Of a stretch of 64,000 nucleotides of DNA, positions 1 through 7,875 are shown one piece after another (within the stretch, counting starts at the first letter, position 1; every line of letters starts with the position of its first letter). The notes beneath the pieces were generated by a model. The model was not told the DNA's origin and made no database searches. It worked only from the letters and a program-made list of their open reading frames with translations. This DNA is from Koleobacter methoxysyntrophicus (lineage in GTDB: Bacteria; Bacillota; Thermosediminibacteria; Koleobacterales; Koleobacteraceae), in contig NZ_CP059066.1 in assembly GCF_017301615.1 (NCBI RefSeq), positions 2,988,888 through 3,052,887 on the forward strand, read 5' to 3'. Made by a program: the position numbers and the translations under genes.

Positions 1-146
1 CCGGGATAGATAATTTGTTCTTTGTCGTCTATTATTCCTGCCCAAAGGTATGCGACCTTTGTTTTCCCGGCACCCGTCGGAGCTGAAACTATCGCGTTCT
101 TGTCTCTTATTTTTTTAAAAGCAGTTTTCTGCCAGCCGTACAGCAC
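1..146 (-). CDS. DEAD/DEAH-type helicase, N-terminal fragment (Cas3-like?)
   Basis: The gene runs off the left edge, so only about 48 codons are visible. A GTG at 146 follows directly after the stop of the upstream 87-aa gene, in the same frame and with two codons between. The N-terminus has a Trp-Gln pair (residues 5-6) followed by a Walker A motif APTGAGKT at residues 22-29 and then a Leu-Trp-Ala segment. WQ, then APTGAGKT, then LWA is the layout of superfamily 2 helicases and is close to the helicase part of Cas3, but phage helicases share it. Calling it Cas3 is inference; helicase is fairly safe. Confidence 0.55.
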   Translation of the reverse strand, partial: MLYGWQKTAFKKIRDKNAIVSAPTGAGKTKVAYLWAGIIDDKEQIIYP

Positions 147-152
147 TTTTGT

Positions 153-416
153 TCACTCCCTTTCCTTTTTTGCAAGATCAAATAACGGTCTATAGTCGCT
201 GTCCTGAATTCTGATATCTCTTTTTAATTTTTCCGCCAGAACACCATCTATTTCTATTAAAGGGCAGTCCTCCCGTTTCCCGCTGCTGGGAGTATATACG
301 GGAGTATAACCGTTTCGTGCCGAGAGCATATCGCATATATCGCATACCTTATAAAAAGGGCATCCACCTCCTCGACATTCTTTTGGCATTTTTTCAAGTA
401 TCAAAATTGCAGGCAT
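153..416 (-). CDS. Small cysteine-rich phage-type protein
   Basis: An 87-residue protein with seven acidic or basic clusters and a Cys pattern CxxxxCPFYKVCDIC near the N-terminus, followed later by a Cys-Pro-Leu. This spacing of CP motifs is seen in short proteins of Firmicutes prophages whose role is unknown; a zinc site is an inference. The start codon is preceded by a GGGGG-rich Shine-Dalgarno stretch. It is the first gene after the promoter/structured-RNA module at 453-646 and is followed immediately by the helicase fragment, so the two are probably one transcript. Confidence 0.5.
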   Translation of the reverse strand: MPAILILEKMPKECRGGGCPFYKVCDICDMLSARNGYTPVYTPSSGKREDCPLIEIDGVLAEKLKRDIRIQDSDYRPLFDLAKKERE

Positions 417-452
417 TTTTTGTCAAACCCCCTTCTTTTTTTTAAAAAATAA

Positions 453-485
453 AAAAAACTGGCAGAAAGAATCTACCAGTTTTTG
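453..485 (-). terminator. Hairpin of the recurrent CTGCCGG/CCGG class
   Basis: On the minus strand an ACTGGTAG/CTGCCAGT stem is followed by eight T residues. It closes the structured RNA module upstream of the 153-416 gene. The same kind of hairpin recurs between genes all through region A. Confidence 0.6.
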
Positions 486-611
486 GTCGGTGCAAAAAAC
501 TATTTGTAGATAATCGTGGTTATTATACCCAATTATATCATTTTTTTAATAACCAGCTTTCGTGCCGACATCGCCCCGAGGCTTACCGGCCTGATAAGAA
601 ACAAACCTCTT
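453..611 (-). ncRNA. Structured RNA module, copy 1 of 5
   Basis: Minus-strand RNA starting near 611 and ending at the 453-485 hairpin. The conserved core (561-598) folds as an outer stem GCCGG/TCGGC and an inner stem GCC/GGC separated by a TAA and GAT internal loop, the layout of the UAA/GAN motif. Stem bases differ between the five copies but stay paired. Between core and hairpin lies a short AT-rich stretch resembling the end of the coiled-coil gene found after copies 3 and 4, so that gene has probably decayed here. Confidence 0.55.
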
Positions 612-615
612 ATGC

Positions 616-1221
616 TTATTCTAGCAAAAAAATAGGGAGAACGCAAGTTTTTGCTTTTCTGTCCAAAAGCGCAGTTAATTTTTTTTCAAGCTTATATTTT
701 TTCAGGATTTCCTCCCTGAATAATCTCTTAAAAGCTTTTTTGTCAATAAAACATCTTACCGTTGATTTCCAGTCCATAATCTGCAGCTTCTCTATTATTT
801 GAGGAACCCTGCGTTCTGAGCCCGCCTGTTCCTCGATCTTCAGCAGTTTTTCTTCCTGCATCGGAATTAAAACGTTTTTGTACATCCAATCGTTCGTTTC
901 TATGTATAAGGGTGAACGGTATTTTAGCGAACACCATATTAAAGCGCCAAAGTCCCGTTTGAATTCCAGAGCAACTTTTTCTCGATTGCCCGTATAATCC
1001 ATCTTTGCATATTTTATCAGTTCAGGCAGTTCCGGTGCCTGCTCTATTGTGTGCCGTAATTTGTTTACGACACCGAACCCGGCGGTTCTTTTGCAATAAA
1101 TTCTGCGCGGGATTTCCGCGAAAACATACAAAATTATATCCAAATACAGCAGTTTTAAAATAAGCAAAATAATACCCAGAAAATAAACAAAAACTATTTC
1201 TATCCAGTTTTTTCTGCCCAT
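616..1221 (-). CDS. Membrane-anchored protein of unknown function
   Basis: I place the start at the ATG at 1221, preceded by AAAGGAGGC, rather than at the longer upstream frame; this gives 201 residues. Residues about 4-35 are almost purely hydrophobic, enough for one or two membrane helices, followed by a basic cytoplasmic-looking tail. No enzymatic motif is visible. It is the last gene of the minus-strand run that begins near 5668, and its 3' end overlaps the promoter of structured RNA copy 1. Confidence 0.5.
   Translation of the reverse strand: MGRKNWIEIVFVYFLGIILLILKLLYLDIILYVFAEIPRRIYCKRTAGFGVVNKLRHTIEQAPELPELIKYAKMDYTGNREKVALEFKRDFGALIWCSLKYRSPLYIETNDWMYKNVLIPMQEEKLLKIEEQAGSERRVPQIIEKLQIMDWKSTVRCFIDKKAFKRLFREEILKKYKLEKKLTALLDRKAKTCVLPIFLLE
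618..646 (-). promoter_or_regulatory. Promoter of structured RNA copy 1
   Basis: Minus-strand -35 TTGCGT (641-646), 17-base spacer, -10 TAGAAT (618-623) preceded by TGC. Same spacing as the other four modules. Confidence 0.65.
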
Positions 1222-1303
1222 CCGTTCTGCCTCCTTTCTTTTATTATAACATTTCCACGGCAAACAGTACAAAAAAAATACCCCGCCGAAGCAGGGTTTT
1301 GTA

Positions 1304-2065
1304 CTAGAATTTCTCATCCCAGTGTGCTACATACCAGCAGCCGGAAGGTCTCCTCTTTATAACTGCCGGGCATTCGTAGAGGTCATATCCGTTATCTGCC
1401 ACACTAAACTTCTTTTCTCGCAGCAACATTGCTTTAATTGTATTATTGTTTTCTTCGATTATTTTTGTTACCAAATGCCCATCGACTACTGCCAGTTTTC
1501 TTTTATATACATTATAGCACCAAGCGAAACAAAAATAGAATGAGATTCTTGTTTGCACAAACGTCGATCCATAAAAGGACAGTTGAACAAAATGTGATGA
1601 ACTTGATTCGTCTGAAATTTTCGTAACTGTGTACATATTTGAAGCTTTATTTTTAGCAAATTCGTAACTGCATTTTCCCAAAGCTTCCAGTATTTTTTGT
1701 TTCAAAAATTCCAATTTCGATATTTTTTCTATCGTTTGCTCTTTTTCTTTAAGGATACGGCTTTTTAACATACGGTCTAATCGTATGTCATTTCTTTTTC
1801 GGGCTTCTTCTTTGAGTTTTTTAGAAAGTTTATTTTTTTGTTTTGTAAAAAAATAGCCTGTACAGGCTTCGCGCCACGCATCCAGCACCTCGTAACAGCG
1901 CAGTTTTCGGCCTGTAAGTGCCATTGTAACCATATCCGCCTTTCTTCTGCCGGGTTCGCGGTGGTTACATAAAAGAAGCTGCCCTTTCTCGTTTAAGACT
2001 ATCCGGTGCAGCTCGCCGCTGCAATGGACTTTGACTTCGATAGGATTAAAATACTGTCTCCTCAT
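1304..2065 (-). CDS. Unknown protein, member of a three-gene local family
   Basis: 253 residues. The N-terminus (about residues 8-40) contains a conserved segment GELHRIVLNEKGQ followed by Leu-Cys-Asn-His, repeated almost exactly in the genes at 2071-2454 and 4246-4762. The C-terminus VVDGHLVTKIIEEN corresponds to exon 2 of the intron-split paralogue. The Cys/His content suggests metal binding but no fold is recognised. The gene begins five bases after the stop of its shorter paralogue, so the two are surely cotranscribed. This copy shows what the intron-split gene should look like after splicing. Confidence 0.55.
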   Translation of the reverse strand: MRRQYFNPIEVKVHCSGELHRIVLNEKGQLLLCNHREPGRRKADMVTMALTGRKLRCYEVLDAWREACTGYFFTKQKNKLSKKLKEEARKRNDIRLDRMLKSRILKEKEQTIEKISKLEFLKQKILEALGKCSYEFAKNKASNMYTVTKISDESSSSHFVQLSFYGSTFVQTRISFYFCFAWCYNVYKRKLAVVDGHLVTKIIEENNNTIKAMLLREKKFSVADNGYDLYECPAVIKRRPSGCWYVAHWDEKF

Positions 2066-2070
2066 AACCG

Positions 2071-2454
2071 CTACTTTCCATACAGGGCAGCAGTGATCTC
2101 ATCCCAAATTCTCCCGATAACACAGCAGCATCCATGTTTTTCTCTGCTTCTTATCAAGATCTGGGCAAATTTTAAATAATATCTTTCCTTTGCTTTTTTT
2201 CTAAGTTTCTGGGGAAGCCTGTATTTTTCTTTCGTGCTCGGATACTTTCTGCAGGCAGTCTGCCAGGCTTTTAATATCTCGCCGCATCTATTTTCTGTTT
2301 CTTCTTCTTTACCGTGATGATTACACAAACACAGCTGACCGTTTTCGCTCAATACTATCCGGTGCAGCTCGCCGCCGCAGCGGACTTTGACTTCGACAGG
2401 AGTCGCTTTTTGCATTTTCATAAAACCACGTACAAACTTTTCAATTTTTTTCAT
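2071..2454 (-). CDS. Short paralogue of the GELHRIVL family
   Basis: 127 residues. It keeps the N-terminal GELHRIVLSENGQ and Leu-Cys-Asn-His segment of its neighbours but lacks the C-terminal VVDG part, so it is a short or truncated member. The start at 2454 has a GGGGG stretch about 12 bases upstream; an internal ATG at residue 12 is an alternative. It sits in a tight minus-strand run between the 229-aa unknown gene and the 253-aa paralogue. Function unknown. Confidence 0.45.
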   Translation of the reverse strand: MKKIEKFVRGFMKMQKATPVEVKVRCGGELHRIVLSENGQLCLCNHHGKEEETENRCGEILKAWQTACRKYPSTKEKYRLPQKLRKKAKERYYLKFAQILIRSREKHGCCCVIGRIWDEITAALYGK

Positions 2455-2475
2455 TTTTGCATTTTTCCCCCTTTT

Positions 2476-3165
2476 TTATAATTTCCACCCCGTCAACTCT
2501 CCGGTGACGAAGAAGACGGTTAGTTCCTTAGCAAGTTTCGGCGTCCATTCTCTTTTCCTTTTCCTGAATCCCAGCTGCCACAGAACCGTCCAGGGGTTAA
2601 CCTTTTCTATGTCCCTGAACAGGACAGCTTCTGAAACTGTATCCGGCAGCCTGTACCATCTGTCGGGAGTACCGAGAAAAACATTACGGTTTGTCTTTGC
2701 CAGAAGTATCCCACCGCACACTTTCCCGGCTTCTACAAGCCCGTCTAGCATAGGAAGGCCTGCTTTTTTAACCCTGCGTTTGTAGAGTTTTTTCTTCAGC
2801 AGTTCGTACCGTTCCTCGAACAGCACCTTCCATGCTTCCCGCCTGCCTTTATAATAAAAGCCACCACCTCTGCCGTACCTGACTTCCTCTGCCTGTCTGC
2901 GATCTGCAGATATTTTGTACTTCCATCTGAGAGGCGACCAGTACCAGGCTGCAAAAACATATGTGGTCTCTGCTCTGTAACTGTAGCGTTTAGCAACGGC
3001 ACCGCCATCAGCCTCTATCATCCCGCCGGCAGGGTGCTTTTTGATCGTTTCAATAATCTCATTGAGCAGTTCAGCAGAAATAGTGCGGGCATACGCACGT
3101 TTTTCGGCTTCACTTACTGCTTCGCGAAGCTTTTCGATAATTTTTTCAACGAACTTTTGAGGCAT
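2476..3165 (-). CDS. Unknown basic protein
   Basis: 229 residues, rich in Lys, Arg and aromatic residues, with a glycine-rich patch RYGRGGGFYYKGRREAW in the middle. No recognised domain. The ATG at 3165 overlaps the last codons of exon 2 of the intron-containing gene upstream, which ends at 3146, and AAGGAGGT lies just before it. Translational coupling to that gene is likely, and this supports exon 2 being a real coding end. Confidence 0.45.
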   Translation of the reverse strand: MPQKFVEKIIEKLREAVSEAEKRAYARTISAELLNEIIETIKKHPAGGMIEADGGAVAKRYSYRAETTYVFAAWYWSPLRWKYKISADRRQAEEVRYGRGGGFYYKGRREAWKVLFEERYELLKKKLYKRRVKKAGLPMLDGLVEAGKVCGGILLAKTNRNVFLGTPDRWYRLPDTVSEAVLFRDIEKVNPWTVLWQLGFRKRKREWTPKLAKELTVFFVTGELTGWKL

Positions 3166-3375
3166 TTTGACCTACCTCCTTTCCGAAGGTAAACTGTCCG
3201 GTTTTCTCGTTCCGCATCGAGGCGACGAACCATTTTCCGGTATCGTCTTTCTGCAGAACGGCAAGAGGCTCATAGAAACGAACATTTTTCCGGATTGAAT
3301 ATGTCAGGATTTTTGCCAGAATCAGGTCCCGGTTTTCTTTTATAATTTCTGTAACAAGAAACCCGTCTACAACCG
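3146..3375 (-). CDS. Exon 2 of intron-split GELHRIVL-family gene
   Basis: The minus strand from 3375 reads VVDGFLVTEIIKENRD and on to a TGA at 3146, homologous to the C-terminus of the 253-aa paralogue at 1304-2065 (VVDGHLVTKIIEEN). It has no start of its own. Exon 1 (517 bases) plus exon 2 (230 bases) is 747 bases, exactly 249 codons, and the junction codon becomes Ala, as in the paralogue. The spliced product would have 248 residues. Its stop overlaps the start of the next gene by 20 bases. Confidence 0.6.
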
Positions 3376-4245
3376 ATAGGGATAGGTAAGGATAACCGAC
3401 AGCTTTACCTGTTACGGTTTCCTTTTCCCCCCCTTCACACCGTACGTGAGATTTTCACCTCATACGGCGTTCCATCAAACCGCTGTTACACTGGTTCTGC
3501 TAACTTTTCTCTGATTCTTATTCCATTGGCATCACTCCTTTTGGAGTATTTGCCTAATGGCTTTAGTCAGGTATGCTCAACGGCTTCCTTGACAGGTTAG
3601 CAAACCAGTTCAAGTAATTTGACTATGCTCCTTCGCATCCGCAGGCATTACCCTGCTTCATCGCTACTACGAGCTGCTGCCCCACGGATTCAACGGTCAT
3701 TTCCTACCGTTTAGGAACATCACAGCCTTATCTGTTTGACATTTCCTTCCGTGGTTCCGTTGTTCCCTATGCCCTAGCCTTGCATACTGCCTTAGCTGTC
3801 CACTCTGACCCGTTGGCTGCCTTTTCGCCCGCTACCGGATGGGTTAAAGGCGGCTATCCTTTGCTGGATAGCCATTGCCAGGGCAGTCTCTAGTGCCGTA
3901 GCAATAGCCAAACACCGCTTGGGTGTGCATATCTTCATTTCGATATGCCAGCGCTTACGAGCCGTACAGATGCGGATTCCTATGGTTCGTCAGCATAGCA
4001 GTTTTATGGCACCCCGGCTACTTCGCTAACCGCTTCGCAGGTCTGCTTTTCGCCGTCTTCACCGGGCTTCGCACATCGGTCGATAAGGCGACCTCTGCAC
4101 GCCGGAGTATCAGGTCTTTCAACCAGAGCCGGTATTCTCTGGCGGACAGCGTTTCAGCTGTCAGATTAGGCATAGAGTTCAGGTCTATTGACCTGCCTGA
4201 TTTTATCGTGTATTTCTACACGGATTGTTCAGGAACAACGCGCAC
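3376..4245 (-). mobile_element. ORF-less group II intron
   Basis: An 870-base insertion. On the minus strand it starts GTGCG (bacterial group II consensus GUGYG) and ends in CTAT. Near the 3' end lies a domain V-like hairpin (3440-3467) with CCGTATGAGG pairing to TCACGTACGG, a GAAA loop and the usual two-base bulge. A CGC-type triad precedes it. No reverse transcriptase frame is present on either strand, so splicing or movement would need a maturase from elsewhere. AAGAC near 4112-4116 could pair with the GTCTT at the end of exon 1 (EBS1/IBS1), which is a suggestion only. Precise removal restores the host gene. Confidence 0.75.
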
Positions 4246-4762
4246 CAAGACCGCGCTTGTAGACTTTAATACACCAGGAAAACTTTGGATACGTAAACAC
4301 CGTAGAGTCTTTTACTTTCCGAACAAAGCAGGGGGAGATTTTCGGAAAATAACCAACCCGGAGCTGCATTTCACTGGGGACACTCCTGTGCGCTCTGCCC
4401 CAGGCTTCTCTAATTTTTTCTGCAAAAAATGAAGTTTTGTCTTTCCGGAGGTAAAGCTCCAGAGGCAGCGGTTTTCTTGTTGAATGCATTTCGGTGATTT
4501 TGCGGCAGTGCAGCACAGCGTCTTTTAACGCTTTTGGTAGGCGCCGTGTTGAAAACCTCCACCTTGCTTCAATAGCCTCGCGCCAGGCATTCAGTACCTC
4601 ATAGCAGCGCAGTTTTCGGCCTGTAAGTGCCATTGTAACCATATCCGCCTTTTTTCTGCCGGGTTCGCGGTGGTTACATAAAACAAGCTGCCCTTTCTCG
4701 TTTAACACTATCCGGTGCAGTTCGCCGCTGCAGCGGACTCTGACTTCGATGGTTTTTTTCAT
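4246..4762 (-). CDS. Exon 1 of intron-split GELHRIVL-family gene
   Basis: Start ATG at 4762 with GAAAGGAG upstream. The N-terminus repeats the GELHRIVLNEKGQ and Leu-Cys-Asn-His segment, then MALTGRKLRCYEVL, shared with the 253-aa paralogue. Without splicing the frame runs only a few codons into the intron and stops at about 4229. Exon 1 ends in the segment VYKRGL, aligned with VYKRKL of the paralogue, directly at the intron boundary. Function unknown. Confidence 0.6.
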
Positions 4763-5369
4763 GCGACTTGCTCCTTTCGTTAATTTCCTTTACTTTTTTT
4801 ACGACCGCCTTAAACAGCCCCGGAATTTCCGTTTTATGCTCCATCTCGACCAGGAATTTTGCCGCTTCCTTCGTGCCGCATGACAGAGCAACAATTTCAA
4901 ACCAGAAGGCTGTTTCTGTGGCAATTGTTTTTTTGTACTCGTTCCATTCTTTCCAGACCCAGCTGCGGATATTTAGAAAGCGCTCCGGGTCTTCCTGTTT
5001 CAATCTGACCCAGTCGGGCTTTTTAAGAAAGCCTATCTGTTTCAACTGCGTTTCCGTAAGTTTCAGGGCCGGATGGACCGTGTCTTTGCGAACAGCCTTT
5101 CCTTTTGCATATTTCGCACACTCCCTGATCACTTCCGCTTCGCTCGTGCCGCTGAGCAGTGCTTTGAATTTTACCGCACCGCCGCTGGCACCGCAGCGGA
5201 AGCAGTGAAACGTGTTTTTTTCGCTGTTCAGATACAGGTGCCCGTTTTTGTCGCCGCAAAACGGACAGTCAGCCCTCGTTTCACCCGCAGGGCTGTGCAT
5301 ATGCCTTTTCAGCTTAACTCCGTGCTCAAGGGCTGTATCAACCACTTTTACGTATCGGTAGCCTGACAC
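4674..5369 (-). CDS. CHC2 zinc-finger (primase-type) protein
   Basis: With the GTG at 5369 (preceded by GGAGGTG nine bases upstream) the protein has about 231 residues. Cys35, Cys38, Cys56 and Cys59 form the DnaG-type zinc ribbon: CPFCG, then HCFRCGASGG. In bacterial and phage primases this ribbon recognises template DNA. The TOPRIM catalytic part is missing, so this is a stand-alone zinc-finger protein or part of a split primase. The last 30 residues overlap the next gene out of frame. An ATG at 5387 or 5462 would lengthen the N-terminus. Confidence 0.65.
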   Translation of the reverse strand: MSGYRYVKVVDTALEHGVKLKRHMHSPAGETRADCPFCGDKNGHLYLNSEKNTFHCFRCGASGGAVKFKALLSGTSEAEVIRECAKYAKGKAVRKDTVHPALKLTETQLKQIGFLKKPDWVRLKQEDPERFLNIRSWVWKEWNEYKKTIATETAFWFEIVALSCGTKEAAKFLVEMEHKTEIPGLFKAVVKKVKEINERSKSHEKNHRSQSPLQRRTAPDSVKRERAACFM

Positions 5370-5668
5370 CCTATTATACACCTCCATCTTTCCGATCTTC
5401 CACTCCACGGGATTCTTTTTACGACACGCAGGAGCCCGGGGTTTTTTTTCAGCCCCGCCCATCGAACAAAAAAATCAACGGCGTAGTCGATGTGCCAGCA
5501 TTTTTTTCTTGCAGGGCAGAGGTGTTCTAAAAAAACCTCTTTTTCATCACCCCAAACGGCGGCAAAATAATAGCGCGGCTTGAGCGAGGTTTTTGACGAT
5601 CGAAATGCAAATAAAAGCCGGCTGCCGTCAGGTGAAACCCAGATTTTTTCGGCTGTTTTCACGGACAT
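5348..5668 (-). CDS. Small unknown protein
   Basis: 106 residues, start ATG at 5668 with AGGAGG upstream. It contains a Cys-Pro-Ala-Arg-Lys-Lys-Cys-Trp-His stretch that resembles the second half of a SWIM zinc site, but the first Cys pair is not evident. It overlaps the start of the zinc-finger gene by about 22 bases, which suggests coupled translation and a shared replication or processing role, by context only. Confidence 0.4.
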   Translation of the reverse strand: MSVKTAEKIWVSPDGSRLLFAFRSSKTSLKPRYYFAAVWGDEKEVFLEHLCPARKKCWHIDYAVDFFVRWAGLKKNPGLLRVVKRIPWSGRSERWRCIIGCQATDT

Positions 5669-5687
5669 CCTCCTTTTTAGAAAGATT

Positions 5688-5720
5688 AAAACCGGCAGAG
5701 ATTAAGCCCGCCGGTTTTTG
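5688..5720 (-). terminator. Intrinsic terminator-like hairpin
   Basis: AAAACCGGC pairs with GCCGG followed by a T run on the minus strand. It lies just downstream of the frameshifted gene ending at 5757 and upstream of the 5668 gene. Confidence 0.55.
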
Positions 5721-5756
5721 GTAAATCTTTTTAAACCCTCTCTTTTTTAGGTTTTA

Positions 5757-6099
5757 TCAACTGTCAAATCTAATTTCAGGAATATATATTAAACGAGGAT
5801 AAGAAAGTGTTGTTGTATTTCTAAATTTAAAACCATTCCAGTTTTCTTTTATCCACTTTTTTAAATCTGTTAATTTTTCCGCTTCAATCATTGAGTATCT
5901 TTTTTTGTTTGCATCTGTTATTATTGCAACATAATTTATCCTTTCGAGAAAAGGTTTTTAAAAATATATTATGTATTTTCTTAGGATAAAACACACTCCA
6001 TTTGAATATTCTGGCTATTACTGTTCCTTCTACCATTACTAAATAAGCAGGAGTTTCATAACCAAACAAATCTTTTGTTTTTCCTTTTTTAAAAACCAT
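5757..6099 (-). pseudogene. Small unknown gene, frameshifted at an A run
   Basis: From the ATG at 6099 the frame reads MVFKKGKTKDLFGYETPAYL and then, after an A5 run near 5955-5962, drifts into a short unrelated tail. In the next frame a natural continuation follows (INYVAIITDANKKRYS, then IKENWNGFKFRNTTTLSYP) to a TGA at 5757. The span is 343 bases, one more than a multiple of three, so one extra base explains it. The repaired protein would have about 113 residues. It may be a real mutation, a sequencing error in a homopolymer, or slippage. Confidence 0.5.
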
Positions 6100-6119
6100 A
6101 TTTAAAACCTCTTTTCTGA

Positions 6120-6359
6120 TTAAAAATTGCAAAAGACTTTATCGCCCATATCTACATACAGGAGACAATCTTTATCCCTATCAAGATGAAAAAAATCAAA
6201 ATTTTCCCGGGCGAATTCGTCAATTTCTTTTTTTATTAGCCTGCATGCATTCCTGACGGCTTCCTGCTCTGAAGAGGCTCTAACCTGACAGAGGCAGGCT
6301 TCCGGACGCCCGTCCGGGCAGGACGCTTTTCTTTTAGCCAAAATGAGGTAATTATCCAT
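6120..6359 (-). CDS. Small unknown protein
   Basis: I choose the ATG at 6359, which has GGGGGAGAAGGT just upstream, giving 79 residues; a longer frame reaches 6401. It has several Cys residues (ASCPDG, EACLCQ) and an acidic C-terminus. It is the first gene after structured RNA copy 2. No family recognised. Confidence 0.4.
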   Translation of the reverse strand: MDNYLILAKRKASCPDGRPEACLCQVRASSEQEAVRNACRLIKKEIDEFARENFDFFHLDRDKDCLLYVDMGDKVFCNF

Positions 6360-6386
6360 ACCTTCTCCCCCTTCTTTTTTTAAAAT

Positions 6387-6505
6387 AAAAAGATCAGCCA
6401 AATTACCAGCTGATCTTTGAAAAAAAATGAAACTTTTACCTTAACAAACTGCTTCCTTTCCCGGCATCGCTTAAAAAGCTTACCGGGCTGATAAATTAAC
6501 CTCCT
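6387..6505 (-). ncRNA. Structured RNA module, copy 2 of 5
   Basis: The core at 6459-6494 folds with outer stem CCCGG/CCGGG and a perfect inner stem GCTT/AAGC, again with a TAA and GAT internal loop. The inner stem is completely different in sequence from copies 3-5 yet fully paired, the best covariation among the copies. It ends in the strong terminator AAAGATCAGC/GCTGATCTTTTT at 6387-6418, ahead of the 6120-6359 gene. Confidence 0.6.
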
Positions 6506-6511
6506 GAATAT

Positions 6512-6540
6512 ATTTTAACAGATATCCCGCAAGAACGCAA
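6512..6540 (-). promoter_or_regulatory. Promoter of structured RNA copy 2
   Basis: -35 TTGCGT (6535-6540), 17-base spacer, -10 TAAAAT (6512-6517), with the TG-type extension CTGT before it. Confidence 0.65.
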
Positions 6541-6542
6541 CA

Positions 6543-6566
6543 AAAAAGCGGCTGCAGGGCCGCTTT
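6543..6566 (-). terminator. Terminator after the recombination-like gene
   Basis: AGCGGC pairs with GCCGCT followed by six T residues on the minus strand, directly after the stop at 6569. Confidence 0.7.
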
Positions 6567-6568
6567 TC

Positions 6569-7855
6569 TTAATTTTGCTGAATTTTGTGCAGTATCCATT
6601 TGTCGTTCAGCTGGTCAAGCAGTGCTTCCACAGCCTGACCTTCTAAATCCAGAGTTTGTGCAAAAAGTTCCGGGTCGGGAATTTCCAGTTCTATAGTTTT
6701 GTCGCCGGTATCCAGGTACACCGTGCCGTTCTGGACATCTATTTTTATTTTCCCCTTAAGCTTTGTCAGGGAATTTCCTGCGTATACTTTAACGACCTCA
6801 TAAGCTGTGTATCCATCGACTTCGATTCTGTTTGTTTTAACTACAGCGTTTACTTCTTTTTCTTCGTAAAATTTGAGATAGTATGCAGTACTGCCAAATC
6901 CTGCAATTAGTCCCGACCCCGTCTGGGTTTCGAACTCTGCCAGGACGCAGTATCCGCTGTCAGTTGATCTCTCTTTTTTTATCTTTTTTATCTTAAATAC
7001 AGTGCTGATTAATTTTCTTCCATTCTCGGCTGCACCGGTTTTGGTTTCGTTCGGCTCGGAGGTTTTTTTAGAATTCCTGCCGTTTTCCTTTGCGGGCGGT
7101 GGGGATGACGGCGGCTGGTAGGCTGCCGGTTGGTATTCGAGCTCGTCTGCGGCCGGATGTCCGATATCCTCGAAATCCTGCGTAAACAGCCGACTTGCCC
7201 CTGTGGCGTTCAGCGTTGCATCGACATATGCCCGCTTTTTAGCCATTTTAACCAGGGTATTCTGCAGGTCGAAAATGTCAGGATTTTCGACCCGGCGATG
7301 CAGGACCCAGCGGCCTTCTATTTTTTTAGACCGGTAGCCGGGCAGGTTTTTGAATTCCTGCCATCTTTTTTGTTCTTCAGCCGGAGCTTCGACCCACCGG
7401 TATCTGTAGCGTGACTCGTAGGAATTGGCCGCTCCTATACCTTCTGCTACCAGCATTTCCGTCGGCCGGTGATACAGTCTGCACCGACAGAAATAGGACA
7501 GAAAAGGAGGCTCGACCGTTCTGTCCTCCGTCTTTGTTTCTATCGTAAATTCAGGCCGCAGGTGGAACGCCTGGCATATTTGATGTGCTCCGTCCAGAAG
7601 TAAGGTGGGTTTCATTGTTCTAGACCCTGCGTCGCTCCCGGTTTTTAGTACAATATCATAATCAATTCCGGGTTTTAGTACGGTTTTCATCAACCTTTCC
7701 AGCGCAGAGATCTGCATTTTTGTCCTTGCAATTCGCCGGTCAAGGTCTTCAGGCAGGATATCAAGATCGTCCATCATGTTTTTTTCCGCACCGGAAACCG
7801 TATCGGGAATTGCATTTTCCTTTTTGTTTTCCTCTAAAACTTTAAGATTTTTCAT
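6569..7855 (-). CDS. Phage recombination-like protein (putative single-strand annealing or DNA-binding)
   Basis: About 428 residues. The second ATG at 7855 is preferred because the first (7861) touches the AGGAGG. Near residues 205-230 is the segment KMAKKRAYVDATLNATGAS followed by FTQDFED, a signature I associate with phage recombination proteins of the Rad52/Erf/Sak type. Before it, residues 60-170 include conserved-looking LLLDGAHQI and YRYRWVEAP. A Pro/Lys-rich linker around residues 250-285 separates a C-terminal domain. It sits directly downstream of the sliding clamp gene, fitting a replication/recombination module. The family call is by motif memory only. Confidence 0.5.
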   Translation of the reverse strand: MKNLKVLEENKKENAIPDTVSGAEKNMMDDLDILPEDLDRRIARTKMQISALERLMKTVLKPGIDYDIVLKTGSDAGSRTMKPTLLLDGAHQICQAFHLRPEFTIETKTEDRTVEPPFLSYFCRCRLYHRPTEMLVAEGIGAANSYESRYRYRWVEAPAEEQKRWQEFKNLPGYRSKKIEGRWVLHRRVENPDIFDLQNTLVKMAKKRAYVDATLNATGASRLFTQDFEDIGHPAADELEYQPAAYQPPSSPPPAKENGRNSKKTSEPNETKTGAAENGRKLISTVFKIKKIKKERSTDSGYCVLAEFETQTGSGLIAGFGSTAYYLKFYEEKEVNAVVKTNRIEVDGYTAYEVVKVYAGNSLTKLKGKIKIDVQNGTVYLDTGDKTIELEIPDPELFAQTLDLEGQAVEALLDQLNDKWILHKIQQN

Positions 7856-7875
7856 ATTCATCCTCCTCTATATTT

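Noticed and set aside
561-598. Known riboswitch such as fluoride, c-di-GMP or preQ1 for the five-copy RNA
   Set aside because: The core lacks the conserved sequences I know for these classes; only the UAA/GAN-like internal loop is recognisable.
3923-4432. Plus-strand 169-residue frame inside the intron
   Set aside because: Considered as a maturase fragment, but it is antisense to the intron, has no reverse transcriptase motifs, and crosses into exon 1.
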